Part shown: one piece after another, positions 46,402-55,357 of the stretch
Position numbering within the stretch: the first letter of the stretch is position 1
How the letters are laid out: every line of letters begins with the position of its first letter
Assembly: GCF_001951155.1 (NCBI RefSeq)
Contig: NZ_CP016359.1
Location: forward strand, 2,876,001-2,940,000
Direction of reading: 5' to 3'
Source: Christiangramia flava JLT2011
GTDB taxonomy: Bacteria > Bacteroidota > Bacteroidia > Flavobacteriales > Flavobacteriaceae
DNA length: 64,000 nt
Program-made: the position numbers and the translations under genes
Notes under the pieces: model-generated
The model's database searches: none
What the model was told of the DNA's origin: nothing
What the model saw: only the letters and a program-made list of their open reading frames with translations

Positions 46402-46517
46402 TAAAAACGCTTAGTAACATAATATTACAGAAATTTTAACAATATTTTCCCACAAGTTAATCCATTTGTAGGATTTATTCTACAATTCAGCGAGTTAAAT
46501 ATTCCATAAGGGTCTTT

Positions 46518-46545
46518 TTGTTTCGTCTCAGCCTCGTTAGCTTTA
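46518..46545 (+). promoter_or_regulatory. Probable promoter of the GH3 gene
   Basis: TTG at 46518-46520 and TAGCTTTA at 46538-46545 (7 of 8 to TAnnTTTG) are 17 nt apart. The ATG is 23 nt downstream. Confidence 0.5.
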
Positions 46546-46567
46546 CCTCCTAATTAATAAACTACCT

Positions 46568-48091
46568 ATGGCAATATTTGGTTCCCTGATCAAAAGTTTA
46601 ATTGAAATAAAAGAAAATTTCACTAGTGAGGAAGATGCTGTCAAACAGCAGGAGGAAGTGCTCAGAGAATTGTTGAAAAAAGCGCAGGATACGGCATTTG
46701 GGAAACACTATCACTTTGAGGAAATCCTGGAAGCTGAAAATATGCAAAAGGCTTTTGCTGAAAAGGTTCCTTATTTCGATTATAATAAGATTGCCTCACA
46801 ATGGTGGGACCGCTATCACGAAGGGGAGGAAGACGTAACCTGGCCTGGAAAGCCACCTTATTTTGCACTGAGTTCGGGAACCACTGGCAAAACCAGCAAG
46901 CGCATCCCGGTAACCCAGGATATGCTGGATGCCATTCGAAGTGCAGGGATCAAGCAGGTAAGTGCCCTGAGCAATTTTGATCTTCCGGCTGATTTTTTTG
47001 AAAAGGAAATCATGATGTTGGGGAGTTCCACTGATCTGCATAAGGAAGGCGATCATGAAGAGGGAGAAATTAGCGGCATCAGCGCCAGTAATATTCCTTT
47101 TTGGTTTCGCAGCTATTACAAACCAGGTGAAGAAATTGCCAAAATCGACGAATGGGACGAAAGGGTTCAAAAAATCGCTGAAAATGCCAAGAACTGGGAT
47201 ATCGGTGCTTTAAGTGGGATCCCATCCTGGATGGAATTGATGCTTAAAAAAGTGATCGAATATCACAAAGTTTCCAATATTCACGAGATATGGCCAAACC
47301 TTCAGGTTTATGCTTCAGGGGGAGTCGCTTTTGAACCTTATGAAAAAAGCTTTGATGCGCTCATGGGTAAACCTGTACAGGTTATCGATACCTATTTGGC
47401 TTCCGAAGGTTTCCTGGCCTTGCAAAACCGGCCAGATACTCATTCCATGAAATTGATCACTGATAACGGAATCTATTTCGAGTTCGTTCCATTTAAACCA
47501 GAATACATTAATGAAGACGGTTCATTAACAGATGATGCGCCCGTGGTTCACCTGAACGAGGTGGAGGAGGAGATAGATTACGTCCTTCTTATTTCTACCG
47601 TGAGCGGTGCCTGGAGATATATCATTGGTGATACGATCAAGTTCACCGATAAAGAAAAACTGGAGATTCGTATCACGGGAAGAACCAAATTTTTCCTGAA
47701 CGTGGTTGGCAGCCAGCTTTCAGTTAACAAAATGAACGACGCGGTACAGGAACTGGAAGAGGAGTTTGATATCAAAGTGCCGGAATTCGTTGTATGCGCG
47801 AAACGTGCAGAAGATGGTGAATATTACCATTTCTGGTATCTGGGAACGACTGATGATGCCAACCCAGAAAAACTTGCGGAAGCCTTGGATCGAAACCTTA
47901 AAAATGCCAATAAGAATTATAGTGTGGCTCGTTCCAAAGCTCTGAAAGGAGTCAAAGTGCATACCGTTGATCCGGATATTTTTCATGATTGGAATGGAGA
48001 AAACAAGAAAAAGGGCGGACAGGTAAAAATGGAAAAAGTGATGAAAGAAGATAAATTCAAAGAATTTGAAGAGTTTGTAGCGAAACGCTAG
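46568..48091 (+). CDS. GH3 family acyl-adenylate amidosynthetase
   Basis: The 507-residue protein belongs to the GH3 family, ANL-type enzymes that activate a carboxylate with ATP and join it to an amino acid; plant members conjugate auxin or jasmonate. The ATP-binding block YFALSSGTTGKTSKRIPVT, the central VYASGGVAFEPYEKSFDALM, YLASEGFLALQ and WRYIIGDTIKF with the hinge ITGRTKFFLNVVGSQLSV are clear. The bacterial substrate is unknown. It is monocistronic and ends 4 nt inside the convergent zincin gene. Confidence 0.9.
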   Translation: MAIFGSLIKSLIEIKENFTSEEDAVKQQEEVLRELLKKAQDTAFGKHYHFEEILEAENMQKAFAEKVPYFDYNKIASQWWDRYHEGEEDVTWPGKPPYFALSSGTTGKTSKRIPVTQDMLDAIRSAGIKQVSALSNFDLPADFFEKEIMMLGSSTDLHKEGDHEEGEISGISASNIPFWFRSYYKPGEEIAKIDEWDERVQKIAENAKNWDIGALSGIPSWMELMLKKVIEYHKVSNIHEIWPNLQVYASGGVAFEPYEKSFDALMGKPVQVIDTYLASEGFLALQNRPDTHSMKLITDNGIYFEFVPFKPEYINEDGSLTDDAPVVHLNEVEEEIDYVLLISTVSGAWRYIIGDTIKFTDKEKLEIRITGRTKFFLNVVGSQLSVNKMNDAVQELEEEFDIKVPEFVVCAKRAEDGEYYHFWYLGTTDDANPEKLAEALDRNLKNANKNYSVARSKALKGVKVHTVDPDIFHDWNGENKKKGGQVKMEKVMKEDKFKEFEEFVAKR

Positions 48092-48786
48092 CGAATATCT
48101 TCAATCTTCTCTTCCTGGAATTCTTCTCGAAGCTCTTTGGTCTCTTCGTGCAGTTCGTCAATTAAAACCATGATCTCTTCCTGAGAAAGATACAAATCTT
48201 TGATCCGGCTTTTATAGGTTTCAGATAATTGAGATTCATTCAGGATAAAATCCTTGGTTGCGATAATATATTCACCAAGGCCATGATTCACGGCGTAAGT
48301 ATCTGCTGCACGTTCAGCTTCACGGATATAGTTTTTCGAGGTCATGTATTTAATTCCAAACCAGATTAGTCCGAATCCGTGCCGGTTCTTATAATCCATC
48401 ACGTGCCCAAGTTCGTGGCCTAACCAACCCGTAAGGACCTGTGAAGGAACTTCATCAATATGAAGTTTTTTTCCTTCAATATTGAATTCCCTGTTCATAA
48501 AAATAATGTACCCGCGATTTTTCCTTTTTTTGAAAAGATCTGAAAATACCGGTTGTGCCTGCATGAACGATTTCTTGATCTTGTCTTTAAACCGAAATTC
48601 AATAGGAGTGTCCTTTAACTCGGGGTAATGAGAAAGGGCGACGTAGGCTTCGCGCCAGATGATATCCGGAACGATCTTATGGGTATATTCAAGGCTTTGC
48701 TTCTGCTTCATAGCGGCTTCTTGAGACTGAACAGAAAAACTTAGTAATAGGAGAATTACCAGACCAAGTTTTATAGAATTGTTCAT
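48088..48786 (-). CDS. Exported zincin-like protein (HELGH)
   Basis: From the ATG at 48786 the protein has 232 residues with a signal peptide (SIKLGLVILLLLSFSVQSQ). The motif GWLGHELGHVMDYKN gives the metal-binding HExxH, and EAERAADTYAVNHGL supplies the third ligand region found in M48-like and related zincins. A charged coiled coil closes it. I cannot assign a named peptidase family. An ATG 12 nt upstream is also in frame. Confidence 0.8.
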   Translation of the reverse strand: MNNSIKLGLVILLLLSFSVQSQEAAMKQKQSLEYTHKIVPDIIWREAYVALSHYPELKDTPIEFRFKDKIKKSFMQAQPVFSDLFKKRKNRGYIIFMNREFNIEGKKLHIDEVPSQVLTGWLGHELGHVMDYKNRHGFGLIWFGIKYMTSKNYIREAERAADTYAVNHGLGEYIIATKDFILNESQLSETYKSRIKDLYLSQEEIMVLIDELHEETKELREEFQEEKIEDIR

Positions 48787-48865
48787 TCCTCGTTGCATTT
48801 TTCAATTTACAACAAATTTGATGCCTTGGAACAGCTGAAAATTTAAAATACCCTTAAAAATTGAT

Positions 48866-48895
48866 ATAAAAAAAGACGAGCAGTCAGCTCGTCTT
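48866..48895 (-). terminator. Intrinsic terminator after the DUF4168 gene
   Basis: On the minus strand AAGACGAGC and GCTCGTCTT form a 9-bp stem with a 5-nt loop followed by a T-run. Confidence 0.87.
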
Positions 48896-48919
48896 CTTGA
48901 AATTTGGTCTGTCAATAAT

Positions 48920-49393
48920 TTAACTTTGCATGATTTCCTGAAGTCTTTTTTGTAATTCAGGATCAGTGCGAAGGGCCATAGCCAGTTGCTGGTAACGTTG
49001 CATGGAAATGTCGCTATTCGCAATCACTTCTTCCATTTCTTTTTGAAATTTTGGTTGCATACTTTCCAGTTCCTTAACTACTTTCTGGTGTTTTTTATCT
49101 TCTTCCGGAGTGGTTTCGATCTCTTTATTCGGGTCCATGGAAGCCTGGTGGATCTCGTTAAAGCGCTGCAATTCAAAACCTTCCTCCTGAACTACCTGCA
49201 TCATTTCTTTTTGAGCTTCCTGGTTCACCATGCGCATTTGCTGAAAAACCTCTGCAAACTTTTCCAGTTCCGCATCGCTCACCTCTACTTTTTGTTGTTG
49301 CGGCGCAGCGATAGGTGAATTCTGTGCCTGTACAGTTGCTGTACCTATTGCCAGCGTGATCAACAAACTACTAATTACACTTTTCATTCTCAT
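48920..49393 (-). CDS. DUF4168 exported protein
   Basis: The 157-residue protein has a signal peptide (VISSLLITLAIGTATVQAQ) and a helical DUF4168 domain: VSDAELEKFAEVFQQMRMV at the start, and NSDISMQRYQQLAMALRTDP with ELQKRLQEI at the end. The function is unknown; the domain is secreted, helical and charged. It is a single gene closed by its own terminator. Confidence 0.88.
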   Translation of the reverse strand: MRMKSVISSLLITLAIGTATVQAQNSPIAAPQQQKVEVSDAELEKFAEVFQQMRMVNQEAQKEMMQVVQEEGFELQRFNEIHQASMDPNKEIETTPEEDKKHQKVVKELESMQPKFQKEMEEVIANSDISMQRYQQLAMALRTDPELQKRLQEIMQS

Positions 49394-49502
49394 AAATTTG
49401 ATTTTTGAGCGCCCAAACTAATGGGTTCCATTTGGCTGAACAAAGCTTTAAGAAGTAGTCTGTTTAAATTAAGAAAGGATTAACAGTTTCCGGCTTGAGA
49501 TG

Positions 49503-50105
49503 TTAAGCTTTCACCCTGATGATCTGGCCGGTTCCTAAACCCAAAACCGATTTTTTATAGGCATCGGTCACTTTATACATGGGTACCGGCGTATGCCCGG
49601 GAAAAAAATCCTGATATTTGTCTTTCGCATCTGCTACCAGATCTGCCGAAACAGCATTGATGCGATGCCCGTTTTCCAACTCCAGCGCAACAGCTTTGAT
49701 AAAGCTATGAATCGCACCGTTCACCATGGCTGCACTCGTGGTTTTGTCTACCGGTTCGTCAGCCAAAATACCTGTGGTAAGCGTAAAAGAGCCCTTTTGA
49801 TGGAGGTATTTTTGACCAATTCTTACCAGGTTCACCTGGCCCATCAGTTTACTGCGGATGCCGATATAGAAATCTTCTTCGGAAAGTTTTTCGAATTGCT
49901 CCCATTTGGCTTCCCCGGCAATAAAAATGATCGCGTCCACTTTCCCAATGTTTTTGAACAGGTCTTCGATGGAGCTGGAATTGGAAATATCGGCCTGAAA
50001 ATCGCCGCTTGTTTTTCCAACTTTAATAATGTCATTTCCGTTCTGGAGGCTGTTTGTTACCGCTCGACCAATCGTGCCGTTTGCGCCGATAATCAGAATT
50101 TTCAT
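49503..50105 (-). CDS. Short-chain dehydrogenase/reductase
   Basis: The 200-residue protein has a Rossmann start with the nucleotide loop IIGANGTIGRAVTNSL, then VDAIIFIAGEAKWEQF and FTLTTGILADEP. The classical Tyr-x-x-x-Lys pair is not found in its usual place; the region reads AAMVNGAIHSFIKAVALEL, so it is an SDR of the short 'NAD(P)-binding' type with unproven activity. No neighbour defines its substrate. Confidence 0.85.
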   Translation of the reverse strand: MKILIIGANGTIGRAVTNSLQNGNDIIKVGKTSGDFQADISNSSSIEDLFKNIGKVDAIIFIAGEAKWEQFEKLSEEDFYIGIRSKLMGQVNLVRIGQKYLHQKGSFTLTTGILADEPVDKTTSAAMVNGAIHSFIKAVALELENGHRINAVSADLVADAKDKYQDFFPGHTPVPMYKVTDAYKKSVLGLGTGQIIRVKA

Positions 50106-50160
50106 ACTATCTTTTTTGAATGGTTAGAACCAGGATGATATGGTAAATTTTATAGAAAAC

Positions 50161-50613
50161 CTAGCCGTTGCGTTTTTCATATAATGCAATCCATTCTTTG
50201 ACGCTCATTTTAGCTGAAAGCTGCCCGATAAGATCATAGGGTATGGCGTCAATTTTTTTCAAACGAATACAACTTTTACCCATATCTGGCTTTTTCCCGG
50301 TCTCAGCCTCATACGATTCGACAAACCATTTGAGAATTTTTTGATCTGCGTAGATAGCCGAATTATAAACGGCGATAAAATTTTTCTGACTGGCGAGATT
50401 CATGAACGGCAGTGGTAATTTTGGATCGCAATGATACCCATTCGGGTAGATGGAATGTGGCACCACATAGCCAATCATTCCGTAGCTCATAGTTTCCTGA
50501 AAACCTTCCGGAAGATGGCTTTTAATCACGCCCCGTAATTTTGATAAAGCCTCCTGTCTCTCTGGCGGCGCGTTTTGGATATATTCATCGGGTGAACTGG
50601 CTTCGATTTTCAT
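50161..50613 (-). CDS. DUF1801 domain protein
   Basis: The 150-residue protein matches DUF1801 (YdhG-like fold): SPDEYIQNAPPERQEALSKL, LPEGFQETMSYGMIGYVVPH and the end SAKMSVKEWIALYE. Proteins of this fold are small and cytosolic; some relate to iron-handling frataxin-like shapes, but a function is not established. It starts one base inside the stop of the RNA-ligase-like gene (shared A at 50613), so the two are co-transcribed. Confidence 0.88.
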   Translation of the reverse strand: MKIEASSPDEYIQNAPPERQEALSKLRGVIKSHLPEGFQETMSYGMIGYVVPHSIYPNGYHCDPKLPLPFMNLASQKNFIAVYNSAIYADQKILKWFVESYEAETGKKPDMGKSCIRLKKIDAIPYDLIGQLSAKMSVKEWIALYEKRNG

Positions 50614-51134
50614 TAGCTATTGAAATAAGTGCGACTGATTACTTCGTATTGTTGTTTTTCGGGATTATACTTCCTAATGGCTAAATTATCACAAAGAAAT
50701 TTCAGGTTGATGTTCCTGATCATTTCTTTTGCAATTTGCAAATTCTTTTCGCTTAATCCACGACCTATAGATACATGCGGATTATTTTGTGTTTGAGCGG
50801 AAAGCGGCGAATGTAAGTGAAAATAGTTCATGAATTCACGCAGTGATTGTAGTGATTCCTGATTAGGTTTCAGGAAGAAAGCACCATTTTTAAAATGATC
50901 GGTCGAGTCCAGGGTGACCGGGAAGGGAGCGATAAGAAAACTGAACCAGCGCATATAGGTTTCCCAAATCGCCAGAATTCGCTCGTCTGCCGAGAACAGG
51001 TTGAAGGTGATATGCGCTTCAGAATTTTTGCTGCGATACCAGCCAATAGCGTCTGCAAGCGGTTTCTTATATTCAGCGACTATTTGAACGACATCTTCCG
51101 GCGGGCAGATCGCAATGGAATACAGGCTTTTCAT
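50613..51134 (-). CDS. 2'-5' RNA ligase / LigT-like 2H phosphoesterase
   Basis: The 173-residue protein has two H-x-T/S-x motifs, EAHITFNLF and NPHVSIGRG, about 75 residues apart, which is the mark of the 2H phosphoesterase superfamily. Its natural RNA or nucleotide substrate is unknown. It is coupled to the DUF1801 gene by a one-base overlap. Confidence 0.85.
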   Translation of the reverse strand: MKSLYSIAICPPEDVVQIVAEYKKPLADAIGWYRSKNSEAHITFNLFSADERILAIWETYMRWFSFLIAPFPVTLDSTDHFKNGAFFLKPNQESLQSLREFMNYFHLHSPLSAQTQNNPHVSIGRGLSEKNLQIAKEMIRNINLKFLCDNLAIRKYNPEKQQYEVISRTYFNS

Positions 51135-51202
51135 CGGGTGATAATTAAGCCTATTAAAAATACGAAAAAAATATTTTAATTATCTGAAAATAAACAAGTT
51201 GA

Positions 51203-51562
51203 CTAAATTTTTTCAATTCTATCCCTGGTTCGTTCCTCTGTTTGATCGCCGGTGTTGACTGTTCCCGCCGGTTCAAAAAGGAGTACTTTTACCTCTTTAT
51301 GAGCAATTGGTTTGTGAACTACTCCTTTCGGGACAATGAGCATTTCACCCTCCTCCAGTCGAATGCTTTTATCCTTAAATGCAATTTCCAGCGTGCCTTC
51401 AATTACCAGGAATAATTCATCTTCTTCCTCGTGATGATGCCACACAAACTCGCCTTGTAATTTGGCAATTTTAACATGCTGACCATTGAGTTCTCCCAGT
51501 AATCGCGGGTGCCAGTGATCACTGAATTTCCCAAATTTCTCCTGTAGATTAATCTTTTCCAT
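51203..51562 (-). CDS. Small cupin protein
   Basis: The 119-residue protein has one cupin barrel with the metal ligands in EFVWHHHEEEDELFLVIEG and the second motif GEMLIVPKGVVHKPIA. Such proteins may bind or isomerise small molecules; no substrate is suggested. I start at the ATG 51562; three residues further upstream are possible. It overlaps the end of the esterase gene by 14 nt, so they are one operon. Confidence 0.87.
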   Translation of the reverse strand: MEKINLQEKFGKFSDHWHPRLLGELNGQHVKIAKLQGEFVWHHHEEEDELFLVIEGTLEIAFKDKSIRLEEGEMLIVPKGVVHKPIAHKEVKVLLFEPAGTVNTGDQTEERTRDRIEKI

Positions 51563-52379
51563 GATCGTCATTTTGTAAAAGCCAGTAATAGGCCGCCGGA
51601 AATTCAGCTTTCCAGGTTGCTTCCTGATGCTTGCCGTTTTTGTGAGTGACCCATTTCAGTTGCCGGGCCTCAACTCCCTTTTCCTTCAACAGCTCGATCA
51701 TTCTATGCATATCTGGCAGCATATCTGGAGATTCGGAATCTCCTGCCATGAAATAAAACTTTGACTTATCAGAAATCTGAGATTGTTGCGCAAATTCGTA
51801 AATTTTCTCACTGAACCAGAAGGAAGGGCTGAAAACCCCCGCGTTCCCAAAAACCTCCGGATATTTCAGCGCGGCATAGAAAGAAATCAAACCGCCCAGA
51901 GATGATCCCATAATATAGGTGTCTCTGGAAGCTGTTTTGGTAGAATAACTGGCGTCTATATGCGGTTTGAGCGTTTCCCGTATGAAATCCACATATCGAT
52001 CACCATTTCCGCCGCCATATTTCTCATTGGGGAACGGAGTTAATTCGGAAATGCGTTTGTCGTTACCGTGTTCGATAGCCACCACGATCACTTCAGCATC
52101 TTGCATATCCAGAAATTCATCTACCGCCCATTCGCCTGCAAAGGCCGTTTCATTATCAAATAAATTTTGGGCATCCTGCATATAGAGAACCGGAAATTTT
52201 TTTTCTTCGGAATAATCTTTTGGGAGATAGAGCCAGATGGTTTTGATGGTGTCCAGCTGCGGGGCCGCAATCTGAAACTTCGAAAGTTGCGGTGATGCGG
52301 TGCTTTGAGGAAAAACAGTATAAGAGAAAAGTAAAAATAAGATCAATATGCCATTGCTAATCGCAAAATTCTTTCGCAT
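51549..52379 (-). CDS. Exported esterase (enterochelin-esterase-like alpha/beta hydrolase)
   Basis: The 276-residue protein has a signal peptide (ILILFLLFSYTVFPQS). It matches the Esterase family (PF00756 type): IWLYLPKDYSEEKKFPVLYM, VVAIEHGNDKRI and the nucleophile elbow YIMGSSLGGLISFYA, then FMAGDSESPD and KNGKHQEATWK giving the acid and His. Members cleave esters of siderophores, feruloyl groups or formyl-glutathione; the choice is not decided here. Confidence 0.87.
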   Translation of the reverse strand: MRKNFAISNGILILFLLFSYTVFPQSTASPQLSKFQIAAPQLDTIKTIWLYLPKDYSEEKKFPVLYMQDAQNLFDNETAFAGEWAVDEFLDMQDAEVIVVAIEHGNDKRISELTPFPNEKYGGGNGDRYVDFIRETLKPHIDASYSTKTASRDTYIMGSSLGGLISFYAALKYPEVFGNAGVFSPSFWFSEKIYEFAQQSQISDKSKFYFMAGDSESPDMLPDMHRMIELLKEKGVEARQLKWVTHKNGKHQEATWKAEFPAAYYWLLQNDDHGKD

Positions 52380-52416
52380 AATTTAGATTTTGAAGCTAAA
52401 TATAAAAGAATAAAGA

Positions 52417-53706
52417 TCAATTTTCAGCATCGTTTTCCAGGCATTCAAAACATTTGCGCAGGGATTGAGGTATTTCCAGATCATCAGTTCCTTTGAGGGT
52501 TTTGGTCACGGTGTCGCGCTCGTCTATGATTTCCTTGAATTCCAGGGCATATTTTTTCAGTTGATCGCGTCGGCTTTTTATTTTTTCTGAAATATCCTTT
52601 TCATCCAGTTTTCTGACCTGTTGCGGTAAAACCTGGAAAGATTCTTCGATGGCCTGATCGCTTAGTCTTTTTTGTAAAATTTCAGCTTCCGCGGTAAAAT
52701 CGGCCTCTGGGGTATTCCGAAGGAAATAGACGTCGCCGGGATATACCAGGCCTGGCATATAATCGATAGTTTTTTGAAAAGGCCTGATGAGGGGTTTTAC
52801 ATTTTTATTCGTGATAATATTAGGAATTAATCCGTCTACGCTGAAAAACGCGTTATCGCGATCTGCCGATAGCGGATAAGCGGTAACCGAATCAGCTTTT
52901 TGCTGCATGACCCATCCCCATTGCTTGGCGTGGCGGTCCCAGTCGCCAATAAGCATGTCGAACAAACGAGCCCTGATAAACGATCTTTTATCAATATGCA
53001 GTTTATTGCGCAATTTTAACTTGAGTTCTATCAGGTCGTCGGTTTCGGCAATTTCATGCGCATGTGGAATAGAAGTCCAGTTTTTATCACTTTCGGTTTC
53101 ATATTCCAGTAAATAGAGCTTGTTGCCATAATCGTCATTGTATTTTCCCAATCTTTTTTGCTTCGGAACAAAATACATAACCGGGTGAGTGTGCAAGACG
53201 CCGGCCTTATCTGCAAGAGCAGCGGCAAGGATCGCCCCAAATGGGTGCTGACCGGAAATACCATCTGTAATGATATTTTCCAGTCCCAGGTTTTTGGCGA
53301 CTTCGGGAATAAGCGGTTCGGGATCTTTATTCACACTGCGCAAGGTGTAAATAATGCCATTTTTTGCTTTCAGTTTAAGAGAATGCGTTTGCATGCCACC
53401 ACCTTCATCGGTCACTTCGAGCCCATTTTTAAGGGTATCCAGGAAAACTACCGGGACTTTTACCGGGGTAGACCAGGCCTTACGGTAATTATGACCTTGC
53501 ATCATATTCTTGAGTTCATTACCCTCATACAGTGCACTGGGGGCAACCAGCACACTGTCAAAATCTTTAAAATTGATATTTTTTAAATCCTGCTCGTTTT
53601 CAACCACGCAGGTTGCTGTTGCCTCTTTAGTGGAAGAAGTGGAGAGATAGACCAGTGCAAAAAACACGACCAGAATCGCCAGGATAGCCAGTAAAACTTT
53701 CTTCAT
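52417..53706 (-). CDS. Membrane-anchored protein with atypical-kinase-like motifs
   Basis: The 429-residue protein has one N-terminal membrane segment (LLAILAILVVFFALVYL) with the rest presumably in the periplasm. It contains a Gly-rich strand-loop at 102-112 (GGGMQTHSLKL) followed by YTLRSVNKDPE with K127, then MLIGDWDRHAKQWGW (D257-R258-H259) and SADRDNAFF (D282/D284, F287). This order resembles the nucleotide loop, catalytic D-R-H and metal-binding D-N-x-x-F of FAM20C/HipA/PI4-kinase-type folds. Similar sequences occur beside or fused to phosphoesterases in Bacteroidota, as far as I recall. Kinase activity is inference. Confidence 0.7.
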   Translation of the reverse strand: MKKVLLAILAILVVFFALVYLSTSSTKEATATCVVENEQDLKNINFKDFDSVLVAPSALYEGNELKNMMQGHNYRKAWSTPVKVPVVFLDTLKNGLEVTDEGGGMQTHSLKLKAKNGIIYTLRSVNKDPEPLIPEVAKNLGLENIITDGISGQHPFGAILAAALADKAGVLHTHPVMYFVPKQKRLGKYNDDYGNKLYLLEYETESDKNWTSIPHAHEIAETDDLIELKLKLRNKLHIDKRSFIRARLFDMLIGDWDRHAKQWGWVMQQKADSVTAYPLSADRDNAFFSVDGLIPNIITNKNVKPLIRPFQKTIDYMPGLVYPGDVYFLRNTPEADFTAEAEILQKRLSDQAIEESFQVLPQQVRKLDEKDISEKIKSRRDQLKKYALEFKEIIDERDTVTKTLKGTDDLEIPQSLRKCFECLENDAEN

Positions 53707-53731
53707 GAAGCATTGAAATTTGGAATCTTTT

Positions 53732-53739
53732 CAAAGCTA
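53732..53739 (-). promoter_or_regulatory. -7 box (TAGCTTTG) of the kinase-like gene
   Basis: On the minus strand TAGCTTTG is a full TAnnTTTG match, 25 nt before the ATG at 53706. No good TTG is seen at -33. Confidence 0.5.
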
Positions 53740-53866
53740 TTGAATCTCCTGAAGGATTGCACATTTCGTGTACAATTTTCACAAGATTTTAAAATTCAGA
53801 TATCGCTTAGGGCTAAAATTTTTTTCATTAACTTTAAAAACTTCCCTACAAGCAAATACAATCAAT

Positions 53867-55345
53867 ATGAGAAAAACAGCATTTTTCCTATTTCTAGGAG
53901 TCGTGGTATTGTGGGGTTGTTCCAAAGATGAACCTTCACAGGGAGAAGAACAGCAAGTTACCATGACCGGGCAATTTATAGATTCGGCCGTTCAGGGACT
54001 TTATTATGAAACCGAAACTCATTCCGGCTACACTGATGAAAGCGGAAATTATGACTATGAGAAAGGGGAGACAGTTACTTTCTACGTTGGAGATATTTTG
54101 TTAGGAAGTGCCTTAGCAACTGGTGAATTGTCTCCTTTAGATATCGCTACGACCGCTGATGCTACAATCAACACTCTCGAAGTACAAAATATTGCCGCCT
54201 TTTTACAAACTTTAGATAGCGATGGGGACCCTTCCAACGGAATCGCTATTAGCAGCACTGTCGCGAATGCCCTAAGCCTATCGGAAATTGATTTCACTCA
54301 AAATATTATCCAGGTATTAGGGGAAATAGCGCTGGAGGTATTTCAGGAAACAGGCATTAGCTTAGAGGTGGTTTACCCTGGAATGGCGGCGGCTCACTTG
54401 GCGCAAAGCCTGGAAATCGAATTTGAACCGGCAGACCTGTTTGTCAATAATTTCGTCCCGATATTTTCAGATGCCTTTGGTCATAATACCAGAATTTTTC
54501 AGTGGATCCATGAATTTGATAATGATGGAAAACTGATAAAATCAACGAAATATGAAAAATATCCAACCCGGATTCTTGGGGAATATACCTTTTCAGATTA
54601 TACAGATTCCAGCGTGAAAATGCATGCGCTCCGCTATGAATATTACAGGGCGGGCCAGTTGGAAGAAGACTTCCTGATTTCGTTCACAGAGGATTACACC
54701 ATCACGATGTATCAAAATCTACGACCCAATTATTCTTATCCCGTGACAGCTATATTAGAACTTGATTCAGAAAAATTTTTGAAAAAGACTGCCAGGCAAA
54801 ACACAGAAGGTGATGTGTATTACCGCAGGGAATATTTTTATGATGAGGAAGATTACCTGGTGAAATTTGTAAATAGTGATTTTCAGGAAGCGACGAATGT
54901 GAATTTTACCACCGAAACAAGCTTTACTTATACCGATTTTGGGGACCTGAAAACGGAGATGGCCACTTCGATGAATGGCACTATGAATTTTGAATATAAC
55001 TATAGAGATGATCATAGCCTGGAATCACTAAACTCCAAGAGTCAAATAGATAATTCCGAAACGCAAACTACGATTGAATACGATGAGCAGGAAACCATTC
55101 TCAAGGATACCACCCTCTCAACTTATTCTAATGGCCAGTCTAATAAAACCATAGAGGTTTATGAAAATGGCATATTATCATATTATGAATGGCACATGAA
55201 CGGTGTGCTCTATCAGAAATCCTGGTACGAAATCGACGGACAGGGCAGTAGTTATCTAGTGAAAACCGAATTGTATAACGAGGACGGTTCTATTCGCCAG
55301 ACAAGTTGTTATGACAGCGGCGGAAATTCCATAAGCTGTACCTGA
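53867..55345 (+). CDS. Large lipoprotein with a 'GYTDESGNYDYEKGE' domain and beta repeats
   Basis: From the ATG at 53867 the protein has 492 residues. A lipoprotein signal (FLFLGVVVLWGC) is followed by a conserved domain seen in many lipoproteins (YYETETHSGYTDESGNYDY, VGDILLGSALATGELSPLDI) at about 30-160. Residues ~200-490 are long runs of short beta strands rich in Tyr, Glu and Asp (WIHEFDNDGKLIKSTKYEKY, YNEDGSIRQTSCYD), reminiscent of RHS/YwqK-type repeats but irregular. I do not recognise the function; the 33 codons upstream in frame have no start context. Confidence 0.8.
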   Translation: MRKTAFFLFLGVVVLWGCSKDEPSQGEEQQVTMTGQFIDSAVQGLYYETETHSGYTDESGNYDYEKGETVTFYVGDILLGSALATGELSPLDIATTADATINTLEVQNIAAFLQTLDSDGDPSNGIAISSTVANALSLSEIDFTQNIIQVLGEIALEVFQETGISLEVVYPGMAAAHLAQSLEIEFEPADLFVNNFVPIFSDAFGHNTRIFQWIHEFDNDGKLIKSTKYEKYPTRILGEYTFSDYTDSSVKMHALRYEYYRAGQLEEDFLISFTEDYTITMYQNLRPNYSYPVTAILELDSEKFLKKTARQNTEGDVYYRREYFYDEEDYLVKFVNSDFQEATNVNFTTETSFTYTDFGDLKTEMATSMNGTMNFEYNYRDDHSLESLNSKSQIDNSETQTTIEYDEQETILKDTTLSTYSNGQSNKTIEVYENGILSYYEWHMNGVLYQKSWYEIDGQGSSYLVKTELYNEDGSIRQTSCYDSGGNSISCT

Positions 55346-55357
55346 TCAGAAAACCGA

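Noticed and set aside
48088..51562. A genomic island of small unknown genes
   Set aside because: No integrase, tRNA, flanking repeats or visible shift in base composition was found; the genes are families common in flavobacteria.
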